A stretch of DNA of 64,000 nt from Sialis fuliginosa (Eukaryota > Arthropoda > Insecta > Megaloptera > Sialidae): the NCBI GenBank assembly GCA_961205875.1, contig OY540816.1, forward strand, positions 17,432,701 through 17,496,700, in the 5' to 3' direction. The stretch's first letter is position 1, and each line of letters begins with the position of its first letter. Under the pieces are notes generated by a model. That model did not search any database and was not told the DNA's origin. It worked only from the letters and a program-made list of their open reading frames with translations. Shown here in pieces: positions 21,901-34,514 of this stretch. Made by a program: the position numbers and the translations under genes.

Positions 21901-24161
21901 ATTAAACCAATTGGCTTGATTGAAAAAGTTCCAGAAGATAATACACAATGCCAAGTCTCTGGATGGGGAAGTACAGGTGTAAGTATTTATCACATTTTTT
22001 ATTCAGAATATTGTAATGCAATAAATTCCGGATGTATTAAATAAACGAATTTTTATTTCGAAACAGAAAAAAATCATGAATTTTTTATTTGTGGGCGTTT
22101 TTTGTATTTTTTTAAATGATGACTTTAAAAATGAAAACCTTTATTTTTGTTTTAACGATCTGATTTTATATGAAAAAATAAGAAACTTTTATCCTAAATA
22201 TGTATTTTTTAATTCGGGGTGATTTTTTTAGCAAAATAATGTACCGAATGCTAGTTATGTTATATCAAATAAATTAATTTTGAGAAAGAGTACAAGAGAA
22301 AGATTTTTATTTTAAAACAGAAGTGAAAACCACTTTTTCGTTAAAGTTTTCTAAAATAGAAAAAAAAAGTTTAATATTTTTTCACGTAGAGTCGGATTAT
22401 TAAAATATGTTACAAAAAAAAAAACTACAAATATATTAATAAAAATATTAATAATATTTAAAAAGAGTTTTTTTAATCTGGAGTCTTTCTGTAGAGAACT
22501 TACTTTTCGAAATAAAAATTCGTAAAATTTTATTTAGAATACCCGATAGTACAAATAAAGAAAATTGGTTGTTTCAATAATACATATTTTTTGTAATAAA
22601 AATTCCCTATTGTCTCTTTTATATGATGTGCACTGTATCTATACATATGTATGTATATGACAAACGTTATTTTTAGGTAGGTGTTATCAGAACCATGAAA
22701 CTGTTGTACGTCAATGTACATATTACCAATCACCAAGATTGCCAGAAAAAAATTCCCGAGACAAATTTAACAAATAATATGATATGTGCTTATGAAGAAT
22801 ACAAAGATGCTTGCACTGTAAGTACCTTTATATTTTATTATTTCTTGAAGTTGAATATTTTGACAAGTAACAAATGTTTGAAATGTAATCTTTCATATTA
22901 ATATTATTCATAAATATGCATTTTGTTTTATGAAATATTTTTTAGACTTCAAAAGTACCCACATTTTAAAAAATTCATTCGATTTTACTTGTTAGTTATT
23001 TTCCTATGGGAGATCGTATGTGACGGCCGTTGGATTTATTTAACTTTTAACTAGTTTTGTTAATTACATTTTACCATCCAGTTATATTATACCCTTCTCC
23101 TTCTCTTCCACATCAAGCTTGGACGTTATTTTTCTGCAATGTCATAAAAATAATTATGGATTAAGCGTCGATTACATTGAGCGAGTTTACAAGCTACAAG
23201 CCAGCTTTTTTACAAGCTGCTTGTAAACTCGCTCAGTGTAATCATGTTCACTAGCAAACAAGCTGCTTGTAAACAATCTGCTACAAAAGTTGAAAGCCGG
23301 GCTACTTTACTCGCTGGTTTATAGGCTTGTTAGCTTCTTAGCTTGTAAACTAACCGTGTGTCATCAAGTAGATAGTTCGCTAACTGCTAGTATTCTCGGT
23401 GATTCCTGGTTTCAGTGTCTATAAAATGTATTCACAACACATGGTTTACTTGCTAGCTAGTTGGTTACTGAGCAAGTAACAAGCTGGCTAGTTAACTTGT
23501 AAACTCGCTCAATGTAATCTACCCTTTATGAATGATTTTTGGTAAGAATGATCTCTGTTACAATCAATCTCCGATGGCACTACTGGGGATATTTAGTGGC
23601 TTACACTACCGTATGCTTGTCTCTATCAGATTCGCTCAATGTACTTTATATTTTTGGTAGTGTGTATACCTTGCACGTTTACACGAATTATTATTCGTGT
23701 TACGTTTACATTATAGCAAGTATATTTTGTTAGGTATTATATTTATGTTTTATGTCTATGTTAATGGTTTTTGAAGTGCTTATTAAATTATTCAAGTCTA
23801 TATTTTTCTGTCATTACTATAACTTTTTTATCAGGGTTAAAATGTGGTCCATAAATTATGTTTTTATGGTAAAATTATCATTCCTCGCATAGCAGTTACG
23901 TTGTTCAAAGTTGTAAATAAGTTTTAGAATTGTTCTTGATAATTATGTTTATTTTAGGGTGATTCTGGAGGACCTTTGGTATGCAATGGACAACTAACGG
24001 GACTCGTATCTTTTGGTAAACAATGCCATCTATCTTTTCCAGGAGTCTATTCGAGTATACCAGCGTACATGGAATGGATTCAGAAGAATTCCGCATCAAC
24101 GACATTAATATTTAATGCAGTGTTTTGTGTTTTATCTACTTTTACCATTTTGTTTCTTTAA
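18983..24161 (+). CDS. SP4: active trypsin-like serine protease with GPI-like tail
   Basis: Six exons: 18983-19031, 19692-19786, 20335-20562, 21871-21978, 22677-22817, 23958-24161, giving 274 residues. A signal peptide (MIKISASMVFLLLVNQ) and a short propeptide with Cys21 end at Arg33|Ile34-YGG, a normal trypsin-type activation site. The triad is complete: His77 in LTAAHC, Asp119 in YDIAIIK, Ser210 in GDSGGP. Asp204, six residues before the Ser, together with SFG and PGVY motifs, predicts cleavage after Arg or Lys. CQVSGWG is conserved. The family-specific Cys pair is present (NLC before ICGG, and TVCVGG). The C-terminus, from NSASTTLIF to the end, is hydrophobic after small residues and looks like a GPI-anchor signal or a short transmembrane anchor. 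It is the only member of the cluster expected to be catalytic. AATAAA overlaps the stop (24160-24165). Substrate unknown. Confidence 0.9.
19256..19495. mobile_element. hAT-type MITE in SP4 intron 1
   Basis: The element runs from CAGTGAGGATTAAGG to AGTCCGCCACTG. It is flanked by 8-bp duplications ATCTTTGG (19248-19255) and ATCTCTGG (19496-19503), one mismatch. A C-rich run lies just inside the right end. CAGTGGCGGA-type ends and 8-bp target sites are hallmarks of hAT transposons. No transposase is coded. Confidence 0.75.
20759..21800 (-). mobile_element. Palindromic hAT-type element, copy 1 (SP4 intron 3)
   Basis: The ends are CAGGGGTGAGGCGTG on the left and CCATGGACTACTG on the right. An exact 8-bp target duplication, ATTAAGTA, is at 20751-20758 and 21801-21808. 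The interior (about 20910-21600) is a long imperfect palindrome. Its arms carry TCAAACCGTTCTCGAGATAT, AGTTGACGGATTTG and CAGCGTGTCAAAATCTATAT and their complements. The second copy, at 44714-45696, is in the opposite orientation. Open frames inside (for example 21158-21436) are by-products of the palindrome. It sits wholly in the intron. Confidence 0.85.
23162..23528 (-). mobile_element. Foldback element FB-1, copy 1 (SP4 intron 5)
   Basis: The termini are GATTACATTGAGCGAGTTTA on the left and its complement on the right, preceded by TAAGCGTC on the left. The interior repeats the motif ACAAGCTGCTTGTAAAC, TTAGCTTGTAAAC and TAGCTAGTTGG many times in both orientations. A second copy in the opposite orientation lies at 48346-48737. 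No coding capacity. The target site is not clear. Confidence 0.75.
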
Positions 24162-25442
24162 TAAATTAATCAGCTTCTGATCGACACATATGTCGCTATT
24201 TAGTTTTGCTATTTACATTTTTGCACGATATTATTCATAAATTACATAACGAATTGGTAGTTTTTATATTCACCCTCAATAATTTTACCTTTGGGAACGC
24301 CAGTGCATTATACATGAGTTGAACAGTATTTACCAGTTATGTGTTTATTTATTTTTGATGTTGATATACAGAGAAATCGATTATCGGCAGAAAGTAAGTA
24401 TCTATTATATTTTCAAAAATTGAAACAATCACACGGGGTAGGGTGTGGCAGGACTGTGACCCACCGCGATTAGGTTAGGTTATATTTTTAATATTATTGT
24501 TGATACGGGTGTTTACGGAGGAGGGGGGAGTCACACTTGTCCTTTTAGCGTTGTTAAATTAAATTAATTTTTTAGTTGAGAGCAAAAAAAGCTCTTTTAT
24601 TATTGAGGTGACTTAACCTAACTTCTTCCCCTGAAAATTTTATTTATAGGGGGGGGGGGTAGCCTAACGACACGTATTAGGAGATAGAGTAATAAACAAA
24701 AACTGTAATCAAAATATGCAATAAAATTATATAGTCGAAAGATGTTCTTAAAATTAAAAATTAATTTAAGCAAGAGGAATATAGTTATTGAAGTAAAGGC
24801 TAGAAATTTTTTTATATACATATACATATAGGGACGCATTCAGGTAACCTAACTTCAGGACGCAATTTATAGCTATTCTATAACATTACTTCATATTCTA
24901 TATACTTATTATACCTACATATATGAAAATTTCATATTTTAATTCATATAACAAACACCGGTTGCCAATAAATCTCATTTCTGACACAATAATGTAGGGT
25001 AAGAGTGTCAATTTTAGCTTTAATATAAATTTAGGAACAAGAAGGGTGAATTCATTAGTCCAGGGGGAATATTTGTCTGTTAGGTATTGCATTTTTTAAT
25101 AGTTTCGTAATTTATAGTATATCTTCATCAGTAATATGTTTAGGTTTAAAAAAATACAATCAAAATGAACACTTTGTGTACATTGATAAATAATCACATA
25201 AAGTAAATGAAAGTTATAAATTCCAAAATAACACACTGGAGGTTGTGAATATTTAAGTTCAAAACAAACAAGTATTAAATTAACTTAATGTTATATAACT
25301 GAGATAAATGTGTAATTCTTACTAATTAGTTTTACTACGAATGGTTAGTATTTAGGAGAAAAACAATCTTTGTTGATAGTATATACAATATACAGACACA
25401 CATTTATAATTTTAGAACTAAGTAAACAAGTAATATAATTAT

Positions 25443-25600
25443 ACAGGATGTCCCGTAAATATACCGACAAACTTTCAGGAGTTGTCGAAAACATTAAAAC
25501 AATCGTTTTTTGTCAGTAAACTTATGTCCGCAAATGAGCCGTTTCAGCAGTAGAGTAAAAGAAAGGACCCCGCAAAAAAGCAATGAATTTTGCCTTTTTG
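25443..25600 (+). repeat. ACAGGATGTCCCGTAAA repeat, truncated copy
   Basis: Shares ACTTTCAGGAGTTGT, CAAATGAGCCGTTT and CCGCAAAAAAGCAAT with the fuller copy at 42134-42326. Only the left part is present. Confidence 0.65.
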
Positions 25601-27865
25601 TAGAATTTTTGTGTGGAATTGATAGTTCAAAGTTAATTTAACCAATTTTTTTATTGAATATTAAATATTTAATATAGGTAAAATAAAGTGCACTTTTAAC
25701 ATACGTGTAATGTTAATTTAAAAAACAACATTATCTTTCACATCAACACCTTTATAGGTCAATTCAAATGCTCACAGAATATTTGATGATATTGATATGT
25801 GACGTCATTGCGCTAATGTATTTCAGAATATGTATGGAAGCATACATCAAGTTTCTGTATAGGGTAAACAGTGCGCAAGGGATCGATGTAGGTATTTAAT
25901 AGTTGTAAATATAAAATAAATTTGTATATTTCAAACGGATTAGTTAATTATTTATTTATGTAATAATTAACAGGAAAACACGAAAATACATTTTGTAATA
26001 TTCATTATACTGGTAGCGACATCTCTTGCATTTATTTTATAACGTGGTGATGGTTTGCAACTTAAATATCGGTAAATGGGACATAATAACAGTCTATGCC
26101 ATAACTTCATATTAGTTCGATTATAAAAATATAACCAATCTCAAGTTTTAATTTTTTTAACGAATAATAATTCAATTTTCTTAGTAATATAAATAGGGTT
26201 TGTAAAATCCTGCAATGAGGGTAAGGCTCTGAGAGATCGGACTCGGAAGGGGCCTTAAATATATTTAACTGTATGAGGTAGGCCACAAGATTGAAAAAGG
26301 GGGCTGGGGGGGGGGGGTTATCTTAAAGTTTAGTCTATGTTCTCACTAAACATTGTCTTGTTAAATCTTTTTCGTCCTGCAAAAAACATACATTTGAAAA
26401 TGGAGATTTAAAAAAGAGAATTAAGAAAATATTATACGTAATCTTGTGATCTGTTTCTTTTGAACATTTTATTTTTAACTCCATGTTGATATGATAGCAT
26501 AGACATAAAACATGGACTGTACATTTGATTCGAAAATCAAGTCTTCACAGAAAAAAGATAGAGAGTTTGGTGGGTCTATGCTTGTCTCTAATTAAACATG
26601 AGTGTAAAAAGATATAGTATTACTTGGATTATATATTATATCTCTAGCTTCACTTTTTTAAACCAAAGTTTACACATTATTTTAATACAGAATGCGTAGT
26701 TCATGTTTCTATGTCTATATATTCTAATTTTCGCAAACTCTGTAAAGTATAAAACTGCTGCGCCCTGTAAAACTAAAATATGGCCGCCACGCGAAAACAA
26801 TAAAATTTAAATAATGGATATTTTGAACTACCAACATGTTAGCAACCAGACTGGATCATTTAAGATGAATTGGCCCTAAATAGACTCTAAAAGACATTAT
26901 ACTCAAATCTTTCAAGAAGCGAAGTGAAGATAATTTAAATTTTGTAAAACGAGACCATTTCGATTAAATAATAAATATATGTTTTTCACAGCACCCATTT
27001 AAATACCATTTATTCTTCTAGATTGAAAAGATTACGAAAATATGTCGTGACGTTTTTTTCCATACACCTTCAGCGATTGCTATTTGTCTTGATATCCACC
27101 CCAATACCATTGAATATGGCTCTTCGCCAAATCGTATGTTGTTTCCGGAAGTTCGGAAAATAAATACAGTAAATGCAAAATCACATGCACATATTAAATT
27201 TAGCTGAAATTTATTTGATAGTGTAGAAACGAAACCTGAAGTATCTAATAGTACTGAATAAGAAAAGGAAACGATTAATCGTGTGCATTTTAGAATTGCA
27301 AAGAATTATTGGAAAACATTTTCGATCTACTTTATATTTTTTTTGTCATGTTTGTAAGTCAAAATAAAATTTTTAATTTTAGTTTTTTATTATCTTACTT
27401 TAAATTATTGTTCATGATTTGTCAGTTTAGTGTACATTTATTAGTCTAAAAATTAATTTCTTATTTTTCTAAAAAGTTATTTTCATGAATACCTCTTATC
27501 TTCTGGGTGTAAACCGCGTTGTTTAATCGTTGATTATCGTTATCATCATACATTTGACTTAATAAAAAGATTAACTTCAAGATTACCACGGAACCCCTCA
27601 AAGCGTGAAAGTGATTTTTATAAAAAAACTCAAGGTTTTTGTTTTCAGTATTGAATAAGTTCTTTTCACTTTGCAGTATTGATTTATATTTTATATATTG
27701 TATAAAATATGTCTTTTTTGAATTAAACGTGCTTTTATACCATTAATGCACTATGAAAGAATTAAACCTTCGAGATTTTAAAAAATCGATTTTTTTGCAT
27801 ATTTCGAATTAAGACGTAACTAGAAATGCGTCCTGTGAAGGATTTGACCGGATACACTAGTCCTA

Positions 27866-28197
27866 TGTCCGGTATTATAAAGGAGCTAGCAAAATTTGCT
27901 AGCTAGTAATTACTTTCAAATGGGGTATTAATTCTATACTAGTATCTATGGATTAGCTATGGAATTTAGAGCAGTGACACTTCAACTTATTGTAAGACAG
28001 TTGGCATCTTTCACCGTACAAAATAATTTTCTTAATATCACCACTGTTTTAATACCGTTGGTATTTACCTACAACGCGTGCGCGAAACTTGTCAAAGTCT
28101 TCAACAAACTCCAAAAGAACTGTCATATAAGTTTGATATCTCATTTTAAAGTGCTTGCTAGCTAGCAAATTTGCTAGCTCCTTTATAATACCGGACA
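27866..28197. mobile_element. TIR element TGTCCGGTATTATA, copy 1 (mariner-like MITE)
   Basis: Inverted ends begin TGTCCGGTATTATAAAGGAG and continue into CTAGCAAA for about 28 bp. The element is flanked by TA on both sides (27864-27865 and 28198-28199), as for Tc1/mariner transposons. GCTAGCAAATTTGCTAGC-type small palindromes lie just inside each end. A degenerate copy lies at 37671-37949. The open frame at 27959-28165 is not a gene. Confidence 0.75.
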
Positions 28198-28894
28198 TAA
28201 GAGTGTGCTAATAAAATACGGAAAACCGTTGAAAATAGGCTCGAAATTTAGACGACCCCCTTAAAAGTTTTAAATTCTTAATGGATGAAAAAACATTAAT
28301 AAAAATTATATATCGAATAGTATTGATATAATGGATCTGATAAACAATAATATTGTAATACAACATCTTGACTATAACTTTATAAGTTAAAGATCGTTAT
28401 ATACTCAGCTTCGATCCATTAGCAATATCCAATCCATCAAGTACCGTATGAAACAAAATACTCTACACTTTGTAAACATTGCATATATAGTCAAACACCT
28501 ATATAGCGGCGCACCCTTGGGTGAAGAGTTGTCATGTTGACGACTGTTCCCTCGATGCAATGTATAGGATTTACGTAAAAGGTTTTATCTAGGTTATGCA
28601 CAATATATTTCTAGTTGCAGGCATATTTTATATGAATTACATACATAGATTATTTTAGACATGTTATATTCTTGACTTGCATGACAGATTTTGCTATGCA
28701 GAATTATTTAAGTTTGTCTAACTTCTAGTAAGAATGATTTTGTCATCATTTTACAAAAATTCGATTATTGGGTTAATCATTTTGGGCCTTCTGGGTAGCA
28801 GGGGTTATTTTAGTGTGTAGTTGTAGATTGTTTCTGCAGTTACAAAAATGAAAAGTACAGTTAAATTTGTGTAATTGAAAAATATAAGAAGTTT

Positions 28895-29187
28895 ACACGG
28901 AGAAAAATGGAACTCTTTTAAGAAAAATTACAATAGAGTAATCCGGTCAAAAATGAGAACCCCTAAAAACCTGTTTAATGTAATCTAGAGGTAAAAAAAT
29001 TCTAAAAGTTTAGCGCGACCCCAAAATAACAAATTTAAAATAGATACTTTTCAAACGCTTCCAATTGCATGCCATGTTACGTGACGTCATAATTCAGTAT
29101 TTAAATGTCAGTCAATGCTTAAATATACAAGTGTCAATGATAAACATGGTAAACGCACGAAAAATATATATCCATTTTTCTCCGTGT
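28895..29187. mobile_element. MITE with ACACGGAGAAAAATGGA ends
   Basis: A perfect 17-bp inverted repeat at 28895-28911 and 29171-29187. Ends of the CACGGAGAAAAA type occur in MITEs of several insects (recalled, not checked). A similar motif stands alone at 8567. Two overlapping open frames on opposite strands at its right end are incidental. Confidence 0.65.
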
Positions 29188-30057
29188 GCAGTAAAAAAAA
29201 TTTCTTCAAATAAACCCTGTTGGATAGATCAAATTGGATGTTCGGATATTTACTAGTCCTTTTCGAAACTAATATATATAATAATAATAACAATGAAAAT
29301 TCATAAGGTGACTTTTTATCAATAAAAAAAATGTTCGGTTTATTTTCTTTATTGAATTAAAAAATTGAAAGTAAACATTTGCAAAAATTACACAAAACAC
29401 GTTATGTTATCCGGTACCGCAAAAAAGAGTATTAGAGAAAGATACTCCCTTATGTTTTTCTATAATTTATATTCTTAAATTCTTAGGTAACACCGGGCCC
29501 TTTTTACTATTAATTTATATATTAGTTAATATATTGTAAAAAAAATTTGAATAACTACGTTGAATTATTCCTAATGGCTTCCGAAGGACTATAAAAAGTG
29601 TTTAAATTTCAATCTTTAAAACAAAAAAATATATATTTAGAAACACTATCTGAGGCAGATTAACGTAAACTATACGAAAAGGTAGAGCAAGGATCTCGAA
29701 CAGCTTGTCCGTTAAAGTTTATGGCGTTTGTTCAATCATCCACTCGCAAGCTATAGAATGAAAATTTACATGGAAATTCATGTAAGGATAGACATTAAGG
29801 GTTCGTCTTGTATAACAAAACGGAATCAGTGAATTGTTATAGACTTAACATGGATGAAATAAGATTTGCAGTAAAATTTCAAATATTATATTTTAATCGA
29901 GCGTGCATCCGTGTCTAATTCGAATAGTTAACAATGTTTACTCTTGGTTATCCGGGTGCGAATTATCCGGTTTGCGGATTATCAGTGCTTAGAATAAATT
30001 ACTATTTAAAAAAATTTATTCTGTACTAATACATATTCAAATAAAATTATATCAGGT

Positions 30058-30940
30058 CTGACCAACCCAAATTGCTCCACGGGCCGCATTGAAACCTAAA
30101 ATTATTCGAGGGCCACACATAATTAATAATTCTAATTTTTTTCTCATAATTTGTTCGATATCTGGCTTTACAACGAATTTCGTACTCATTTAATTATTTT
30201 TCTAACCACCTTCATTTTTTTAAAGTAGAACTACTTATAAACTTGGTAACATCGGGAGCAATAAATGCAAAGAAAATATGTCTCCTTTTGAAACCTCCAG
30301 AACTAATAATCGTACAGAAATACATATAAAGACGCCAATAGATTTATAATAAGAGTTTTAACCGTCCATCCCTCAACCCTTAAATATATTAATTGTAAGG
30401 TAAAAAAAAATTACCCCCTATCGCATGTAGGAGCTGAGATATTAACGATTTTGTACAAGACTACGAACACACAGGAGGTTTTTCGCTGCGCCGTTTTAAA
30501 AACATAACCGGTCGTATTTTAAAGGCGACGAAACAGCCACTTTTCGGAATTGAATACATGTATACAATTTTTCAATTTTTCGCCGCTCGTTTGCGCACCA
30601 AAAAATGTGCGTGACGGCTAAAAACCAGGCGGCGAAAAACCATCCGTCTAATAAATAAATGGCGTAAAAAGAAAAATTCAATATTTCGTTCCCTGTCACA
30701 GATTAAGGGTTGTAATTGGTTTCATTCGATCAAAAATACTTTAAATTTAAATTTTGTATTATAAAAATAGTTTCAAAAATTGAAACTTTTAGTTAAGCTT
30801 TAATACATAAATAAAATAATATTTTAAAGAAAAACAATGGGAAATTAAAACTAGTTTCAGGCATTTTAAATAACCCGATACTAAAAAAAACGTTATAAAA
30901 TATAATTTCTTCGAATGTGACCGCGGGCCGCAATATATCA
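30058..30940. repeat. Degenerate GGGCCGC repeat
   Basis: CTGACCAACCC and CACGGGCCGCATTG at the left and ACCGCGGGCCGCAATAT at the right resemble the 2309-2630 element, but ends and target site are not clear. AT-rich filler lies between. Confidence 0.35.
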
Positions 30941-31572
30941 TACATACATGCTTAAACGGGTGAGATTAAATTTTTCATTGTAACCGACATTAGAAAATAA
31001 TAATAAAAATAAATTAAATGACAGCAAGTGATATATCTAAATCATCCTGACAGATTTGTAAACTTAATTTAAAGAGTCTAGTAAAGCAAATAAGTTATAA
31101 GAAACTTTTGTCATGCGTTTCTATAAAATTGTTAAAGTAGTAGTAAAAGTTTTGTGTAACTCTTCAGACTTGTCCCATCCAGTGGAAAGAAAACATATTT
31201 GAAAACGTACATACCCATTTTTCACGAAAACTAATACATTTACATAAGTATGTAATACTTCTACTGAAATCAATAAATTATTTCAAGAAAAACTATTCAT
31301 TCTCAGAAAAACATTTTTCATATTATATGTATAAAGTTTTTTTTTAACGAAACCTTATACCTATACAATCTCTATTCAAAAATTAGATTTCATATTTCAA
31401 TAGCACCATGGTGCATTATTGACGGAAAACATCTACATTTTTCTTTTATACGAATAAAATGAATGATATTAAAAATTCTACCGAAAGAAAATTTTAATTT
31501 TTTTAACCATTGTTCTGTAGTTTTCATTTAATTCACATTATTATTTATTTAATATGTACTGCGTTGCGAATA

Positions 31573-32027
31573 GGGGAGAGTGGGGTTATTAAAAACGCGG
31601 GGTAATCGCGAATTCAGTGGTTTCAGTGTGTTATAAGAGGAAAGCTAATGCTCTCTCTGCACTTACTGCCTTGTAGATCACACTCATAGTACAAAGTAAG
31701 CTTATAGTTCGATTTTTATATCATATTTCATCTATTTTTTTTTAAATTAAAATAAAAGCCATGTAATAAATATAAATGTGATTAAGTAATGCTCAAGTAG
31801 GCCTTTTGCACCAATTAGGTTTAAATATATCACTGTTCGTGATTACGCCATGCTATCACCTAAAGTTTTTTTTTATGTTAATTTTGTTTTTAAATTTTAT
31901 TAAAAATGATAATGAAAATTTATAACTAATAGATTATATAATAATAATACACAATACATCTATTGTATTCTTCCTCAAATTTTAATTTATTTGATTTTCC
32001 CTTAGGTGTAATTAAACCACTCTCCCC
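31573..32027. mobile_element. MITE with GGGGAGAGTGG ends
   Basis: Inverted ends GGGGAGAGTGGGGTTA and its near-complement ...TAAACCACTCTCCCC, flanked by TA on both sides. A further isolated right end (GCCCTAACCCCCACTCTCC) is at 33530-33552, a second damaged copy. GGGGAGAGTGGGG ends are common in insect MITEs. Confidence 0.65.
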
Positions 32028-32502
32028 TATACATAGATTTTTAATTTTTCCATTAAATTGTGTTCATAAAGGGTTCATTCAGCAGTCGAATACAACTGAA
32101 AAAGCGTACGTATTGTTGTTTTTAATTAAAAAGTATATTTTTTGTATCAAACACCATGAGAAGATTTTTCCGAAAAAGGTATTAAAAATACAACTGTATT
32201 TGCCTCGCTATAAATTCGACAGAAGGTACATAGATATAATATTTAAATATATGCTATGCTGTATTTAATATCTGATATTAAAGTTTTTGCATATATGTTA
32301 CGTTATAAGATAATTCATAAAACTGTATTTTATGATATATTCAGCAATATTTGAAATATATTAAATGAACTGTAAAATATACGATGAGTTATAACATTAC
32401 GTCCGAATGAATCTGAAATGATATTACATTTCTGTTCTTGTGTTTTAATAATTCTAGCAAATGTTTCTATGTTAAAATATTTATTCTATTTCATATTAAA
32501 AA

Positions 32503-32560
32503 TTAGTCAAGTGCGAGTCGAACTTCGCGTATTAGAATCCCGTACATTATATTTTATTCG
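32503..32560 (+). repeat. CAAGTGCGAGTCG repeat fragment
   Basis: GTCAAGTGCGAGTCGAACTT and AATCCCGTACATTA match, with changes, a motif widespread in insect non-autonomous repeats. A second fragment is at 50808-50860 (GGCCAAGTGCGTGTTGGG, GGGTTCCGTAG). Confidence 0.45.
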
Positions 32561-32879
32561 ATTATTTTATTTTGAATTCATACAAGGTTAGTAAATGCAC
32601 AGGTTGCCTCAGTACCTTTTGGGCACCCCAGATGACGTATTTTCCCTCTCTCGCGTCGAGTTACTGAGGCTATCTTGTACTTACATATCTTAGAATTGAT
32701 AACAAAAACTTTACAATTAGATTTTAAATTTTTAGCAAAGTTATAAACTAATTTATACAAAAAATTATTTTAGTAGTTATTTAATATTGTCGAAAAAGTG
32801 TCACCATAATGTAATTAAGATATTTAATAAATTTTAATTTTGAAATATTTTTGAAAAAATACGTAAATGCAGTGATATT

Positions 32880-33185
32880 ATGCATATTAGTTATTTTTCA
32901 GATTTTTCTCATTTTTACTTTCGGAGATATGTTTTTTTGCTAAAAGAAGATTTTAATAATAACAAAACGTTTACATATTTAAATTCCTTGAAATGTCAGC
33001 TTTAATTTGATACCCCACTCACCAAGACTTAATAATAAAATAATACAAAAAAAATTATTTTTATAATTTATATTTTTTATCCACCATTGAGTCAAATCAC
33101 AACTTTCTAAATAGATCAAACGTTTCGATATATAGTTAAATGGCTGTGACAGACTGACAGACATACAGACAGTAAGTAATATTTT
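32880..33185 (-). repeat. Interspersed repeat, reverse relative of 1066-1160
   Basis: Read on the - strand it runs CTGTCTGTATGTCTGTCAG, CACAGCCATTTAACTATAT, GAGTGGGGTATCAAATTAAA, AAGGAATTTAAATATGTA and ATATCTCCGAAAG. The latter half matches 1066-1160. The open frame at 32979-33233 lies within it and is not a gene. Confidence 0.55.
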
Positions 33186-34462
33186 TCCGATTTCAGTATA
33201 GTACACTAAAAAGACGTTATATTTCATAATCATAGCAAGCGATGAAAATAACCTATCGGCAGATGAAAATGGAATGTGAATGATGGAATTTAATATTTGA
33301 TGTACTATAGATACTTATCATACAAGTATAATGTGTTATAGGTACATTTATCTATTTACATAACTGTAACAGGAAGATGATGAAGCGAACATATTTTTGT
33401 ATCGTATGGTGAATGGTGATACGCACTTGAAATGTAATGAAAAACTGTTGGTGCAGACAGTACCGGAATTATCATTGGGTCAAAAATTATTTTTTCCTAA
33501 AAATTGGGAAAATATTTTTTTGGCCTACTTTGCCCTAACCCCCACTCTCCTATGAATTAATATTTATATAGCGTATATACAATTATTTAAATAAATAAAA
33601 TAAAAAAGACACTATTCTATTAAGCACTGTAACTTTGATAAAACTAGAGATTGCTTACAGAATATGTTAGATGCATTATAAAGCTCTTGAAATCTTTACT
33701 TTCCAGTATTTGTGCATATATTTAAGTTTATTGCAGAGTTATGTCATCATAAACTCATTGTCAATAAAATTATCATAAGTCTTACACAAATTTTCCCGGG
33801 ATACTGCAGTGTTTCTCAAAGTTTTTTAGGTAAATATTTTCTAATATAAAACAAACAAAAAATGAGTAGGTACCTTTATTAATTTTATTTATTGATGAAA
33901 TTTTTTTTTTTTAAATATACCACAGTACAGTAAAACGTACAATTTTTGTAAGATACGTTTGTTTACTCTTGCTCTGATCACCCCAGGACAACCTCCTATT
34001 CCATCATGAAATCCCCATCAGGTAAGGGATGTCCCATCTTTGGTTTTTCGCTGGCTGCATATTAAATTTAAAGGAAAAAAAAGTTTGTTTACTGAAAACG
34101 TCGAGTTTCAACTTAATAATGATTTTTTAAATTTGATCTACAATTTTATATCTAGTTCTTTAACTTATAGTACCTATAATAGGGGCCTTGTTGAAGCCAG
34201 TATTACCTAAATCCAACCCTGGGTATGAAGATATATATAAAAGATATTAAATATTTAAAATGATTAAATTAAAGTGGGTAATTGTACCTCTGTCGTAATT
34301 CTATACACTTTGCAGCGTGTAGATTTATTAAATACATATGTCTAAATGTCTAAATATTTTTGTATTTTCGTCTATTTATAACATACATGAAATATTGCAG
34401 CTTCCACACCAGTGAAGCATCAAAACTACCTTCAACTGACATCTTACTACATATTATAAAAT

Positions 34463-34514
34463 GTTATATATATATTGTATACATGATACATATATATGTA
34501 TACAAGTATATAAC
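34463..34514. repeat. AT hairpin
   Basis: GTTATATATATATTGTATAC pairs with GTATACAAGTATATAAC, giving a strong 52-base hairpin. Probably simple-sequence in origin. Confidence 0.5.

Noticed and set aside
23539..23733. 64-residue hydrophobic frame in SP4 intron 5
   Set aside because: Lies within an intron of a well-supported gene, straight after FB-1; no homology or splice signals.
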